64,000 nucleotides of DNA from Pseudomonas sp. dw_612 (GCF_018449725.1 NZ_JAAVVC010000028.1:19277-83276), one strand, 5' to 3'; counted from the stretch's first letter, positions 1 through 8,208 are shown. Numbers and translations: made by a program. Notes: a model not told the origin generated them from the letters alone.

Positions 1-187
1 GGAACTAAGCTCCAAATCCCCTATCTCAAAGACACTTCGCCATCCAGGCGGGCCGAGACCTGTTATCAATTATTTCCCACCAAAGCGTGACAGCGCCTGC
101 TGTGGCACAAGAAATAATCGATAAGGGGCCCACGTAGTGGCCGCTTTCGAAACCTCGAGCGGCGCACGCCCTTTGAGATCTGTGCCG

Positions 188-1177
188 ATGGTCACTAAAA
201 ACCTACAAGACTCATCCCACCCGCAGTGGCCCGAGGCCGCGCAAACCCTGATGGCGCTCATGCATGCCCAAGGTGAAGTCGCACGCCTGAGCGAACGCGA
301 ACAACTCTTCAGCTCGCTGCTGGTCAGCGTCAACGCCGTGCTTTGGGCATTCAACTGGGAAACCCGTCAGGTGCTGTACGTCAGCCCGGCCTATGAACGG
401 ATTTTCGGCCGTTCCGCCGGCCTGTTGCTGGCCGACTACAACCAGTGGCGCGACAGCATTTACCCCGACGATCTGGACTACGCCGAGCGCAGCTTGGCCG
501 AAGTGCTGGTCAAAGGCGCAATCGAAGACCGCGAATACCGCATCATCGCGGCCGACGGCCAAGTGCGCTGGCTCAGCGACAAATGCTTCATTAACCGTCA
601 GGCCGAACCGGGGCAACCGGTGATCATCGTTGGCATCGCCGAAGACATCACCGAAAAGAAGCAGATGGAAACCGAGCTGCAACGCCTGGCAACCACCGAC
701 GTGCTGACCCAGAGCAGCAACCGCCGGCACTTCTTCGAATGCGCCCATCGCGAATTTGAACAGGCGAAGCTGCAAGGCGCGCCGCTGGCCTTCCTGTTGC
801 TTGACATCGATGACTTCAAAGTCGTCAACGACAGCTACGGCCACCCGGCCGGCGACACCGTGCTGCAACACATCGCCGAAAGCGGTCGCGCGGCATTACG
901 CCGGGGTGATCTGTTCGGGCGCATTGGCGGGGAAGAGTTTGCGGCGGTATTCCCGGGCTGCGCGCCGGACATGGCCATGCAAGTGGCCGAGCGCCTGCAA
1001 CGGGAGATCCAGCGGTTGAGCTTCAGCCACGACGACCAGACGTTCGGCATCACCGTCAGCCAGGGCCTGACCAGCCTCACCGCCGAAGATGAAAGCCTCG
1101 ACAGCCTGTTTGCCCGCGCGGATGCGGCGATGTATGAGGCCAAACGCCAAGGCAAGAACCGCATCATCTCGGCCTGA
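188..1177 (+). CDS. PAS-GGDEF sensor diguanylate cyclase
   Basis: Predicted cytosolic enzyme making cyclic di-GMP from two GTP. The N-terminal half carries a PAS/PAC sensor region (YVSPAYERIFG, then the PAC end IVGIAEDITEKKQ). The C-terminal half is a GGDEF domain with DVLTQSSNRRHFF, LLLDIDDFKVVNDSYGH, an intact GGEEF active site and an RRGD inhibitory site five residues before it, so it should be active and product-inhibited. No membrane segment is seen. The ATG at 188 is used. An in-frame GTG at 137 has a better Shine-Dalgarno (AGGGG) and would add 17 residues. The PAS ligand cannot be told. Cyclic di-GMP would fit with the pga and adhesin loci in this window, but the link is inference. Confidence 0.88.
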   Translation: MVTKNLQDSSHPQWPEAAQTLMALMHAQGEVARLSEREQLFSSLLVSVNAVLWAFNWETRQVLYVSPAYERIFGRSAGLLLADYNQWRDSIYPDDLDYAERSLAEVLVKGAIEDREYRIIAADGQVRWLSDKCFINRQAEPGQPVIIVGIAEDITEKKQMETELQRLATTDVLTQSSNRRHFFECAHREFEQAKLQGAPLAFLLLDIDDFKVVNDSYGHPAGDTVLQHIAESGRAALRRGDLFGRIGGEEFAAVFPGCAPDMAMQVAERLQREIQRLSFSHDDQTFGITVSQGLTSLTAEDESLDSLFARADAAMYEAKRQGKNRIISA

Positions 1178-1197
1178 AGGCCCAACACAGAGCCCCA

Positions 1198-1287
1198 TGT
1201 GGGAGCGGGCTTGCTCGCGAAGGCATCGTGTCAGTCGATATCAAGGGTGCCTGACACGGCGCCTTCGCGAGCAAGCCCGCTCCCACA
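1198..1287. repeat. REPIN (REP pair, type 1)
   Basis: Two perfect inverted 25-bp REP arms (1198-1222 and 1263-1287) with the core GAGCGGGCTTGCTCGCGAAG face each other across a 40-bp spacer between two convergent genes. The same arms recur at 23166, 33274, 56075, 58905 and 60017. These are non-autonomous elements normally moved by a RAYT transposase; none is present in the window. Confidence 0.92.
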
Positions 1288-1304
1288 GGGTATTAGTGTG
1301 ATGG

Positions 1305-2519
1305 CTACTTCTTGCGCAACCGCATCAATTCCGGCAACCCAATCTTGAGCAACCGCGCCGTCCGGCTCTTGGCCAGTTCCTCAATGCCCTCATGCTCAGT
1401 CAGGCGCGCCAGTTGCGCGGCCATGTTCATCACCAGCGCTTCGCGGGAGTAAACCCCGCCACCGAGCTGGTAGACGGCGGCAATCAGCTCCCGCAGCTCC
1501 AGCGGCAGGCGCCAGCGGGTTCGCAGCGCCGAACCGTAGCCCGCGCCGAACTCGGCCAGTGCATCGCCGATTTCTTCCCATTCGTCCAGCTCGCCGCCGG
1601 CCTGCTTCCATTCCTGCAAGCAGCGCAGCAACGCCAAGTCACCGAGGCGATGCAGCATCCCCGCGCAATAGCAGCGCTCCTGATCCAGATCCAGCAAGCG
1701 CGCCAGGGTCCGGCCATATTCGGCGGTACGCAGCGACAATTCCCAATAACGCTCGGCATAGTCTGCCAAGTGCGAATCACTGAGCCGCGCGCAGCGCTTG
1801 AGTGCCAGGCCCAGAATCAGGTTCATGCTTTGCGCGGTGCCCAAGCGGTGCAACGCCTGGGACAGGGTTTGCACCCCGACGCCATGGTGCTGGGCGGCAC
1901 TGTTGGCGGCAGCGATCAGGACGGCGGTGATTTGCGGATCATTGCGGATCTCGGCCTCCAGCAACGTCAGATCGAGGCCATTGGGATTCAGGCTGCGTTT
2001 GACCGCCAACTGCACGTCGGTCATCAGCGGCGCGCCGTCTGTCGATTCGCGTCGACGCTCTAGGTACACCGACAACGTCATGCCCGGCGACAGCGCAGGC
2101 ACCTCGCAAGACACCTCTTCACCGGCGTTCAGCAGCAACTCCTGCAGACGCTGAGTTAGGTTTTCCATGTCGAGGGGTTTGGTCAGGTAGGCGGTGGGCG
2201 CCAAGGGCAAGGCTTCGCGCACACTGGCGCTGTCGTTGCGGCTACTCAACAAAATGAACGGCAACGGCGGATTGCGTTTGCGTTGACGCACACTGCGCAA
2301 GACGTTCAGCCCATCGATACCGGGCAATTCCCAGTCAACGATCACCAAGTCGTAAGGAACCTCCGCCAACCGCTCCATCGCATGCTGGCCATCGGCACAC
2401 AGGTCCAGCCGTGCATCGCAACGCACATTCAACAACACCTGCTTGAGCAGGTCGCGGGACCAGGGGTCGGCCTCGGCAATCAGCACTCGCGGAACAGCGG
2501 GTAACACCACAGCGGTCAT
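1305..2519 (-). CDS. Response regulator with REC and HDOD domains
   Basis: A 404-residue two-domain regulator. Residues about 10-130 form a receiver domain with the likely phospho-acceptor Asp62 (LVIVDWELPG) and the conserved Lys in YLTKPL. Residues about 170-370 resemble an HDOD domain, a catalytically dead relative of HD phosphohydrolases, typically in signalling proteins. There is no DNA-binding or GGDEF/EAL output, so it probably acts by protein contact. No histidine kinase lies next to it. It converges on the diguanylate cyclase across a REPIN. Confidence 0.85.
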   Translation of the reverse strand: MTAVVLPAVPRVLIAEADPWSRDLLKQVLLNVRCDARLDLCADGQHAMERLAEVPYDLVIVDWELPGIDGLNVLRSVRQRKRNPPLPFILLSSRNDSASVREALPLAPTAYLTKPLDMENLTQRLQELLLNAGEEVSCEVPALSPGMTLSVYLERRRESTDGAPLMTDVQLAVKRSLNPNGLDLTLLEAEIRNDPQITAVLIAAANSAAQHHGVGVQTLSQALHRLGTAQSMNLILGLALKRCARLSDSHLADYAERYWELSLRTAEYGRTLARLLDLDQERCYCAGMLHRLGDLALLRCLQEWKQAGGELDEWEEIGDALAEFGAGYGSALRTRWRLPLELRELIAAVYQLGGGVYSREALVMNMAAQLARLTEHEGIEELAKSRTARLLKIGLPELMRLRKK

Positions 2520-2606
2520 TCGTACACTCCAGCGGCAATGCTTGAACCTTAGTCAATGCTGGCCATTCGATACAGCGCATTTGTCCTCGTTGTGTTTCAA
2601 GACCAT

Positions 2607-2633
2607 AAAAAAACCCGCCGAAGCGGGTTTTTT
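2607..2633 (-). terminator. Rho-independent terminator after gabT
   Basis: A 7-bp GC-rich stem (AACCCGC / GCGGGTT) with a CGAA loop is flanked by an A-run on the left and a T-run on the right, so it can work in both directions. It lies 24 bp past the gabT stop codon and shields the downstream response-regulator gene. Confidence 0.88.
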
Positions 2634-2656
2634 GTCGATCAGGTCACACTTCGCAA

Positions 2657-3934
2657 TCAGAGCTCAGAGAAGCACTCTTCAATGATCGCCAGACCTTTGT
2701 CCAGTTGCTCGTCCGGCGAAGTCAGCGGTACCAGGACGCGCAGAACGTTGCCGTAGGTGCCGCAAGACAGCAGGATCAGACCCTTGTCGCGTGCCTTGGC
2801 CACTACCGCCGCCACGGCTGGCGCGTTCGGCTTGTGGCTGTCGCCGTCGACGAACAGTTCGACCGCGATCATCGCGCCCAGGGCACGGACTTCGCCGATC
2901 ACCGGGTACTTGGCCTGGATGGCTTTCAGGCCAGTGACCAGACGCTCGCCGACAGCCTTGCAGCGATCCAGCAGGTGTTCTTCTTCAAACACTTCCATCA
3001 CGGCCAGGGCCGCGGCGCAAGCGATCGGGCTACCAGCGTAGGTGCCGCCCAGGCCGCCTGGAGCAATGGCGTCCATGTATTCGGCTTTACCGCACACACC
3101 GGCCAACGGGAAGCCGCCAGCGATGGATTTGGCGAAGGTGGTCAGGTCGGCAGCAACGCCCATCTGTTCCATGGCGAAGAACGTGCCGGTACGGCCAGCG
3201 CCGGTTTGCACTTCGTCAGCGATCAACAGAATGCCGTGCTGGTCGCACAGAGCGCGCAGGCGCTTCATGAATTCTTTAGGCGCGACGTAGAAACCGCCTT
3301 CGCCCTGAACCGGCTCGATGATGATCGCAGCGATATCACGCGGCTCGGCGTCGTTCTTGAAGATGCGTTCGATGCTGGCGATCGAGTCGTCGATGCTCAC
3401 ACCGTGCAGTTCGTTCGGGTACAGCGCGCGGAAGATGCCGCCTGGCATCAGGCCCATGCCGGCCGAGTAAGGCACGACTTTACCGGTCAGGCCCAGGGTC
3501 ATCATGGTGCGACCGTGGTAAGCGCCGGTGAACGCGATGACGCCGGCACGGCCAGTGGCGGCACGGGCGATTTTCACGGCGTTTTCAACGGCTTCGGAAC
3601 CGGTGGTCACCAGCAGAGTTTTCTTGGCGAAATCACCTGGCACCTTGGCGTTGATTTTTTCGCACAGCTCTACGTACGGTTCGTAAGCCAGTACCTGGAA
3701 GCACGTGTGAGTCAGCTTGTTCAGCTGCGCGGTCACGGCGGCGATGATTTTCGGGTGCAGGTGACCGGTGTTCAGCACGGCAATACCGCCGGCGAAGTCG
3801 ATGAACTCGCGACCTTCAACGTCGGTCACGGTGGCGTTCTTCGCAGACTCGGCGAAGATCGGGTGAATCTGGCCAACACCGCGTGGTACAGCGGCTTCGC
3901 GGCGTTTCATCAGGGATGCGTTAGTCTTGCTCAT
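2657..3934 (-). CDS. gabT: 4-aminobutyrate aminotransferase
   Basis: A 425-residue PLP-dependent class III aminotransferase that moves the amino group of GABA to 2-oxoglutarate, giving succinate semialdehyde and glutamate. Visible are the PLP-binding Asp in LLIADEVQTGAGRTG, the Schiff-base lysine in TFAKSIAGGFPL and the glycine-rich TGSEAVENAVKIAR region. The start at MSKTNASL has AGGA eight bases upstream; an in-frame codon five residues earlier is less likely. It is downstream of gabD on the same strand, separated by about 200 bp with a strong RNA hairpin. Confidence 0.95.
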   Translation of the reverse strand: MSKTNASLMKRREAAVPRGVGQIHPIFAESAKNATVTDVEGREFIDFAGGIAVLNTGHLHPKIIAAVTAQLNKLTHTCFQVLAYEPYVELCEKINAKVPGDFAKKTLLVTTGSEAVENAVKIARAATGRAGVIAFTGAYHGRTMMTLGLTGKVVPYSAGMGLMPGGIFRALYPNELHGVSIDDSIASIERIFKNDAEPRDIAAIIIEPVQGEGGFYVAPKEFMKRLRALCDQHGILLIADEVQTGAGRTGTFFAMEQMGVAADLTTFAKSIAGGFPLAGVCGKAEYMDAIAPGGLGGTYAGSPIACAAALAVMEVFEEEHLLDRCKAVGERLVTGLKAIQAKYPVIGEVRALGAMIAVELFVDGDSHKPNAPAVAAVVAKARDKGLILLSCGTYGNVLRVLVPLTSPDEQLDKGLAIIEECFSEL

Positions 3935-4061
3935 AAAGTCCTCATTCACCGCTCATCGGGCGGCGTGGTTCAAGGAAAATGCGGCGGGGAGGCAACTACG
4001 GCAGCATGCGATGATCGACTGCCACAGCGTTCCCGGCCACAGAGAAAATTCCATTTGAAGC

Positions 4062-4095
4062 GCAGAAAGGGACAGCGCTCTCGTGCCCTTTCTGC
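4062..4095 (-). promoter_or_regulatory. Structured hairpin in the gabD-gabT gap (candidate gabT leader RNA)
   Basis: In the 198-bp gap between gabD and gabT a perfect 10-bp inverted repeat (GCAGAAAGGG 4062-4071, CCCTTTCTGC 4086-4095) can form a stable hairpin in the gabT leader. No U-tract follows, so it is not a simple terminator. A Pseudomonas-specific gabT RNA motif upstream of gabT genes is known from comparative genomics. The position fits, but I could not compare it with the published model. Confidence 0.5.
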
Positions 4096-4132
4096 TTGAA
4101 GCAATGCCTTGCCCGGCTCTTGTCTTGCGAGC

Positions 4133-5575
4133 TTAGATGCCCAGGCAGAGGTATTTGATTTCCAGGTAATCTTCGATGCCGTACTTGGAGCCTTCACGGC
4201 CCAGGCCCGACGCCTTGATACCGCCGAACGGCGCGACTTCGTTGGAGATCAACCCGGTGTTGACGCCGACCATGCCATATTCCAGGGCTTCAGCCACACG
4301 GAACACACGGCCCAGGTCACGGGCATAGAAGTACGAAGCCAGGCCGAACTCGGTGTCGTTGGACATCGCGATCACCTCGGCTTCGTCTTTGAAGCGGAAC
4401 AGCGGCGCCAATGGGCCGAAGGTTTCTTCCTTGGCCACGGCTGCGTTTTTCGGCACGTTGGTCAGGATGGTCGGTTCGAAGAAGTTGCCTTCCATGACCT
4501 TGCCACCCGCCAGAACGGTCGCGCCTTTGCTGATCGCGTCAGCAATGTGCTCCTGAACCTTGGCCACGGCTTTTTCGTCGATCAGCGGGCCAGTGGTGGT
4601 GCCTTCTTCCAGACCGTTGCCGATCTTGAGCTTGGCCACGGCCACTTTCAGCTTCTCGGCGAACGCGTCGTAGACCGAATCCTGAATGTACAGACGGTTG
4701 GCGCAGACGCAGGTCTGGCCGTTGTTGCGGTACTTGGAAATGATCGCGCCTTCGACGGCCTTATCCAGGTCCGCGTCGTCGAACACGATGAACGGCGCGT
4801 TGCCGCCCAGTTCCAAGGACACTTTCTTGATGTCCTTGGCGCATTCAGCCATCAACTGACGACCGATTTCGGTCGAGCCGGTGAAGGACAATTTACGCAC
4901 GATCGGGTTGCTGGTCAGCTCACTGCCGATGTCGCCGGCGCTGCCGGAAACAACGCTGAACACACCGTTCGGGATGCCGGCACGCTGGGCCAGTTCAGCC
5001 AGAGCGAATGCGGAGAACGGAGTTTGCGAAGCAGGCTTGAGCACCATGGTGCAACCGGCGGCCAACGCAGGACCCGCTTTACGGGTGATCATCGCGGCCG
5101 GGAAGTTCCACGGGGTGATCGCTGCGGTCACGCCGATTGGCTGCTTGATCACGATCAGGCGCTTGTCTGGCTGATGGCCCGGAATCACATCACCGTAGAC
5201 GCGCTTGGCTTCTTCGGCGAACCACTCGATAAAGGAAGCGGCGTAAACGATTTCGCCCTTGGCTTCGGCCAATGGCTTGCCTTGCTCGAGGGTCATCAGG
5301 CGAGCCAGGTCGTCCTGATTCTCGATGATCAGCTCGAACCAACGACGCAGCTTGTTCGCGCGGTCCTTGGCGGTCAGTGCACGCCAGGCCGGCAGCGCTT
5401 TATCAGCGGCTTCGATTGCACGGCGGGTTTCGGCAGCGCCCATCTTCGGTACGGTGCCCAGAATTTCGCCCGTTGCCGGGTTGTTGACCTTGATCGTCTG
5501 ACCGTTGTCCGCATCGACCCAAGCGCCATCGATAAAGGCTTGCTGGCGGAACAACTGGGTGTCTTTAAGCTGCAT
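4133..5575 (-). CDS. gabD: Succinate-semialdehyde dehydrogenase (NADP+)
   Basis: A 480-residue aldehyde dehydrogenase that oxidises succinate semialdehyde to succinate, the second step of GABA catabolism. The catalytic Cys is in NGQTCVCANRLY, the general-base Glu is in SLELGGNAPFIVF, and SFTGSTEIGRQL is a nucleotide-binding loop. The double-Cys CVC is typical of GabD. The start MQLKDTQLF has AAGGA upstream; 22 in-frame residues before it look unlike coding sequence. It is the first gene of the gabD-gabT unit. Confidence 0.95.
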   Translation of the reverse strand: MQLKDTQLFRQQAFIDGAWVDADNGQTIKVNNPATGEILGTVPKMGAAETRRAIEAADKALPAWRALTAKDRANKLRRWFELIIENQDDLARLMTLEQGKPLAEAKGEIVYAASFIEWFAEEAKRVYGDVIPGHQPDKRLIVIKQPIGVTAAITPWNFPAAMITRKAGPALAAGCTMVLKPASQTPFSAFALAELAQRAGIPNGVFSVVSGSAGDIGSELTSNPIVRKLSFTGSTEIGRQLMAECAKDIKKVSLELGGNAPFIVFDDADLDKAVEGAIISKYRNNGQTCVCANRLYIQDSVYDAFAEKLKVAVAKLKIGNGLEEGTTTGPLIDEKAVAKVQEHIADAISKGATVLAGGKVMEGNFFEPTILTNVPKNAAVAKEETFGPLAPLFRFKDEAEVIAMSNDTEFGLASYFYARDLGRVFRVAEALEYGMVGVNTGLISNEVAPFGGIKASGLGREGSKYGIEDYLEIKYLCLGI

Positions 5576-5689
5576 GTCGGCTTTCCTTAACAGCACCGCG
5601 ACCAGCGCGGAGCGAATTATGATTGTAGAAAGGCGCCTCAAAGGCTGCCGTCAGGGAAATCATTCACCGGGCTGAAGCACATAAATAGC

Positions 5690-5808
5690 GCACGGATTGG
5701 ACTCGTGCGGTTCAGCACCCAGACAAGAGCGTTTGAAATCTCGAACGAATCCTAGGATCAATGCCGTGAAAGGACAATAGGCCGTTCGAAAAAAAGAACG
5801 AAAACGGC
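5690..5808. promoter_or_regulatory. gabD upstream region with two inverted repeats
   Basis: The roughly 350-bp gap between gabD and the tRNA holds no ORF that looks real. It contains GCACG-N9-CGTGC (5690-5708) and an AT-rich inverted repeat whose GCCGTT (5781-5786) pairs with AACGGC (5803-5808) around an A-run. Either could be a regulator site for gabD. No confident -35/-10 or -24/-12 pair was found. Confidence 0.3.
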
Positions 5809-5923
5809 GCATTTGCCTATTTTTTCTGATCAACGTAGCAAACGGCTGTTACAGGATAGAAAAACACAGGCTATTCAGCAGCATGGACGCCCGCAACGCA
5901 TATGAGTATCATGGCGCCCGCTT

Positions 5924-6000
5924 GCACCAGTAGCTCAGCTGGATAGAGTACTGCCCTCCGAAGGCAGTGGTCGTGGGTTCGAATCCCGCCTGGTGCACCA
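5924..6000 (+). tRNA. tRNA-Arg (anticodon CCG)
   Basis: A 77-nt cloverleaf. The acceptor arm GCACCAG pairs with CTGGTGC and is followed by A and an encoded CCA. The anticodon stem CTGCC/GGCAG holds the loop CTCCGAA, so the anticodon is CCG, reading CGG. The T arm is GTGGG-TTCGAAT-CCCGC. The 3' end overlaps a repeat that recurs at 7857-7917, so this gene looks like an island attachment site. Confidence 0.96.
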
Positions 6001-6055
6001 TATAGAAGAAACGAGAAAGCCTCAGGCCCTTAGGGTTTGGGGCTTTTTTGTGGGT
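5995..6055. repeat. Left direct repeat (attL-like)
   Basis: This 61-bp sequence, from GCACCA of the tRNA 3' end through the T-rich terminator, is identical to 7857-7917. Similarity stops right after GTGGGT. Confidence 0.85.
6018..6050 (+). terminator. tRNA-Arg terminator
   Basis: An imperfect hairpin (AGCC...GGCT with an inner GCCC/GGGT) followed by six T residues lies 17 bp after the tRNA. An identical copy is present in the right-hand repeat near 7880-7912. Confidence 0.75.
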
Positions 6056-6251
6056 GATGGTATCCCAAGTGGACAATTCTGGGGGTTGATCAATGGGGCT
6101 TGGGTCGGTAGGGCAGTTGTCAACTTAGAGTTTACAACTGCCGTGAACAACCTCTCGCGAGTCCCCAGCAGCTTTCGGAAATCCGGAAGAGCCGCTTTTA
6201 CCGTTGCGGTAACGATGCCCTTTTATCTTCAATATCCTTTCAATTTCAACG

Positions 6252-6491
6252 TTAAAATTTCAGTAAGCTGATGAAACTGTCGCTACCAAGATCTCGCGGG
6301 TTTCCGACCCCGTACCAGTTGATTAACGTCAGGGGCCCCAGCGACTTTCTGCGTCTACCCCGATATTCCGCATGAGTGCCAGACAGTGATTCACCGTATT
6401 CGTAGTGAATCCAGTCGGCCCAGCCCCAAAAACAAAAGTCCTTCTCCGGCCAGGAACTGGGGCTGGAGTCAATCCATTGTGCGGCACTCAT
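6252..6491 (-). CDS. Hypothetical small protein in island
   Basis: A 79-residue ORF rich in Trp, Tyr and Ser with no recognised family. It is divergent from the nuclease-like gene, with 88 bp between the starts. The Shine-Dalgarno is poor. It could be cargo of the island, a remnant, or chance. Confidence 0.25.
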   Translation of the reverse strand: MSAAQWIDSSPSSWPEKDFCFWGWADWIHYEYGESLSGTHAEYRGRRRKSLGPLTLINWYGVGNPRDLGSDSFISLLKF

Positions 6492-6579
6492 ACGATGCGA
6501 TATGAGCTATAACCATCAGATAGACCCTTGGGGTCGTCTCAGTCCCTAGCAATCCCACCCGCCAACCATAGGTCTATGA

Positions 6580-7602
6580 ATGCCGAAATTCCCTCTTACA
6601 CCGATGATGGTTCAATACTTGGTGGGCCTGTGCTGCCTTAAGTCAGATCCCGATGCAGTCGATGTGACTATCGGCGATATGGTCTACGATCCCGCCGCCG
6701 ACAAAGAGCGTGACGTCGATGTAACTGTCACCATCACTGAGTCCGGTGGAGTAACCCACGCGTTCAAAGCGTACGAGGTGAAGCGAGAAGGGACACCTCT
6801 GGACGTGGCTGAAGTGGAGCAATTGTGCATGAAGTTCATAGACATGCCGTCTGTAACTCACCGTTCTATTGTCTCCGCATCAGGCTACACAGCCTCTGCA
6901 CGCAAGAAGGCAGAAACCCACGGCATAACTCTTTACGAATTCAAAGCGTGGACTAGACCTCTTCAAGAGCAATTCCCTGCGCTAACCATGCAAGGGACCG
7001 CACAGGAATGCTTTAGGATGTGCACTACCCTTCTGTGCTGGTCGCAACATCAGCTACAAATCATGGCTCCGCAAGCGACAGGTAATTCTACGGTTCTACC
7101 GACGGATAAGCTTTTAGACTCAAAGGGTAACGCGCACAGTACATACGCCACCTTTGAGCAATACCAAAACGAGCTACTGCTTAGATCGACAAAGTTACTT
7201 CTTTCAGTAATGCCTGGTCCCTCAACAATGGACAGTTTGCCGTTGGAAGATTCGAGCTCAATTGCTGCAAGTCCGGAGTGGCCACACAGTCATACACTTG
7301 ATGTAACCAATGACGAAGTTTTCTTAGGAATCGAACCCGGCGTCTGTCGGATCGATTTAGTCACGATATCAGGACATCTTCAGTGGCAACGTAACACCAG
7401 TCAGGCCCTTTACTACGTGATTGATCACATCCCGAGTGGAGAAGCGTTTGCAGGTGCTGTGATCTCCAGCCCGCAAGGTGATGGGACCATGACTGCCCTG
7501 GTGTTTTCCCCCATAACACGTGCCATCGACATAAGGCCTATTCGACTAGCGAAGAAACACCAGAACAGCATCAGGAACCTCAAGCTGAAGCTTTCCGAGT
7601 AG
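6580..7602 (+). CDS. Mrr/PD-(D/E)XK nuclease-like protein
   Basis: A 340-residue protein whose first 125 residues look like the restriction-endonuclease fold of the Mrr group. There is an acidic pair at D45/D47 (KERDVDVTV), a YEVK strand (E66, K68) giving the D...ExK signature, and the Mrr-like segment VSASGYTASARKKAETHGI followed by LYEF. Residues 125-340 are unrecognised and may bind a target or partner. The start ATG has AGG about seven bases upstream. It is the only sizeable gene in the tRNA-Arg island, a usual setting for phage-defence cargo. No methyltransferase is nearby, so a modification-dependent or solitary defence nuclease is possible. That role is inference. Confidence 0.6.
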   Translation: MPKFPLTPMMVQYLVGLCCLKSDPDAVDVTIGDMVYDPAADKERDVDVTVTITESGGVTHAFKAYEVKREGTPLDVAEVEQLCMKFIDMPSVTHRSIVSASGYTASARKKAETHGITLYEFKAWTRPLQEQFPALTMQGTAQECFRMCTTLLCWSQHQLQIMAPQATGNSTVLPTDKLLDSKGNAHSTYATFEQYQNELLLRSTKLLLSVMPGPSTMDSLPLEDSSSIAASPEWPHSHTLDVTNDEVFLGIEPGVCRIDLVTISGHLQWQRNTSQALYYVIDHIPSGEAFAGAVISSPQGDGTMTALVFSPITRAIDIRPIRLAKKHQNSIRNLKLKLSE

Positions 7603-7641
7603 TGCTTAAATCTGTTCCCGGGAGGCTAAGGATAATAAGCC

Positions 7642-7662
7642 TGTATCCCCACATGTATCCCC
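7642..7662. repeat. Paired direct repeat, 12-bp period (integrase-arm-like)
   Basis: TGTATCCCC occurs at 7642 and 7654. A related pair TGTATGCC occurs at 7768 and 7780. Each pair has exactly 12-bp spacing, 200 and 75 bp inside the right attachment repeat. Such doublets are seen near att sites as tyrosine-integrase arm sites. The role here is inferred. The 7603-7856 stretch holds no convincing gene. Confidence 0.4.
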
Positions 7663-7767
7663 GACCAATCCGAAAGCCATCACCCCACAGAACACCACAC
7701 CTCCAGCTCTTTGCTTGAGCCGGCATGCTACGGAATGTTTAAAAATCAATCTCAGCATCCGGCGGCA

Positions 7768-7788
7768 TGTATGCCCACGTGTATGCCT
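7768..7788. repeat. Second paired direct repeat near attR
   Basis: TGTATGCC at 7768 and 7780, 12 bp apart. It is a variant of the doublet at 7642-7662. Confidence 0.4.
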
Positions 7789-7856
7789 AACCCAAACACA
7801 ACTAGCTAAATCCTTACAAACCGGGACCCGCAGCGTTCGGTTCAAACGACGCCTGG

Positions 7857-7917
7857 GCACCATATAGAAGAAACGAGAAAGCCTCAGGCCCTTAGGGTTT
7901 GGGGCTTTTTTGTGGGT
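7857..7917. repeat. Right direct repeat (attR-like)
   Basis: Exact 61-bp copy of 5995-6055. Left of it the tRNA T-arm is degenerate and one base of the acceptor stem (a T) is missing, so this copy cannot make a tRNA. Confidence 0.85.
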
Positions 7918-7980
7918 TAGCTTTGCAGGAATGGCTTCACCACCGACAGCATGTGACTTCTATAGCAAAAGACACAAGCC

Positions 7981-8039
7981 AATAAAAAACCCCTGAGCAG
8001 TCTCAGCGCCTTAGCGCATCAACCGACAGGGGCCGTGTT
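7981..8039 (-). ncRNA. Candidate small RNA, about 58 nt
   Basis: On the minus strand a perfect TATAAT box is followed by a short stretch ending in a hairpin and T6. The transcript would hold an outer stem CCCCUG/CAGGGG, an inner GCGC-UAAG-GCGC hairpin and the terminator stem CUGAG-ACUG-CUCAG with GGGUUUUUU. No ORF fits inside. It lies just outside the right repeat of the tRNA-Arg island. I do not recognise the family. Transcription is inferred. Confidence 0.5.
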
Positions 8040-8046
8040 GACGGCG

Positions 8047-8074
8047 ATTATATGGGGTGTGGACATCTCGGCAA
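8047..8074 (-). promoter_or_regulatory. Sigma70-type promoter for the small RNA
   Basis: Minus-strand TTGCCG (8069-8074), a 16-bp spacer, and a perfect TATAAT (8047-8052). The predicted start is about 8039. Confidence 0.5.
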
Positions 8075-8166
8075 CTGCCGGTTGGTCCGATGCAACCGTC
8101 AAGGCAAACTTGACAGTTCGAATTGGCTACAGGCTTTAGACTCAGGCGCAAGTAGCTTTTCTAAAT

Positions 8167-8208
8167 TTCTTGGGTAGTTTCTTGGACGGTTCTTGGGTAG
8201 TTTCTTGG
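8167..8208. repeat. Tandem TTCTTGG repeats, 11-12-bp period
   Basis: The 19-bp unit TTCTTGGGTAGTTTCTTGG occurs at 8167 and 8190, so TTCTTGG is present four times at 12-, 11- and 12-bp steps. The spacing is like the doublets inside the island and suggests arm sites of a second, lost integrase. Apart from this and the small RNA, 7918-8365 shows no gene. Confidence 0.5.

Larger units (their letters stand above)
5995..7917. mobile_element. Small genomic island in tRNA-Arg, no integrase
   Basis: A 61-bp direct repeat made of the tRNA 3' tip plus its terminator bounds 1.9 kb of DNA. The left copy (5995-6055) belongs to the working tRNA. At the right copy the preceding bases are a decayed tRNA T-arm (GGTTCAAACGACGCCTGG compared with GGTTCGAATCCCGCCTGG). 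Inside are one nuclease-like gene, one doubtful small ORF, and paired repeats like integrase arm sites. No integrase remains. Codon use inside looks more AT-rich than in the flanking genes. Integration by a tyrosine recombinase is inferred. Confidence 0.75.

Noticed and set aside
5681..5750. Sigma54 promoter for gabD
   Set aside because: A GG-N10-GC match exists but the flanking bases fit the -24/-12 consensus poorly.
7606..7863. 85-residue minus-strand ORF as an integrase remnant
   Set aside because: The translation (Cys/Gly/Arg-rich, no tyrosine-recombinase motif) looks non-coding; only the repeat doublets suggest past integrase activity.
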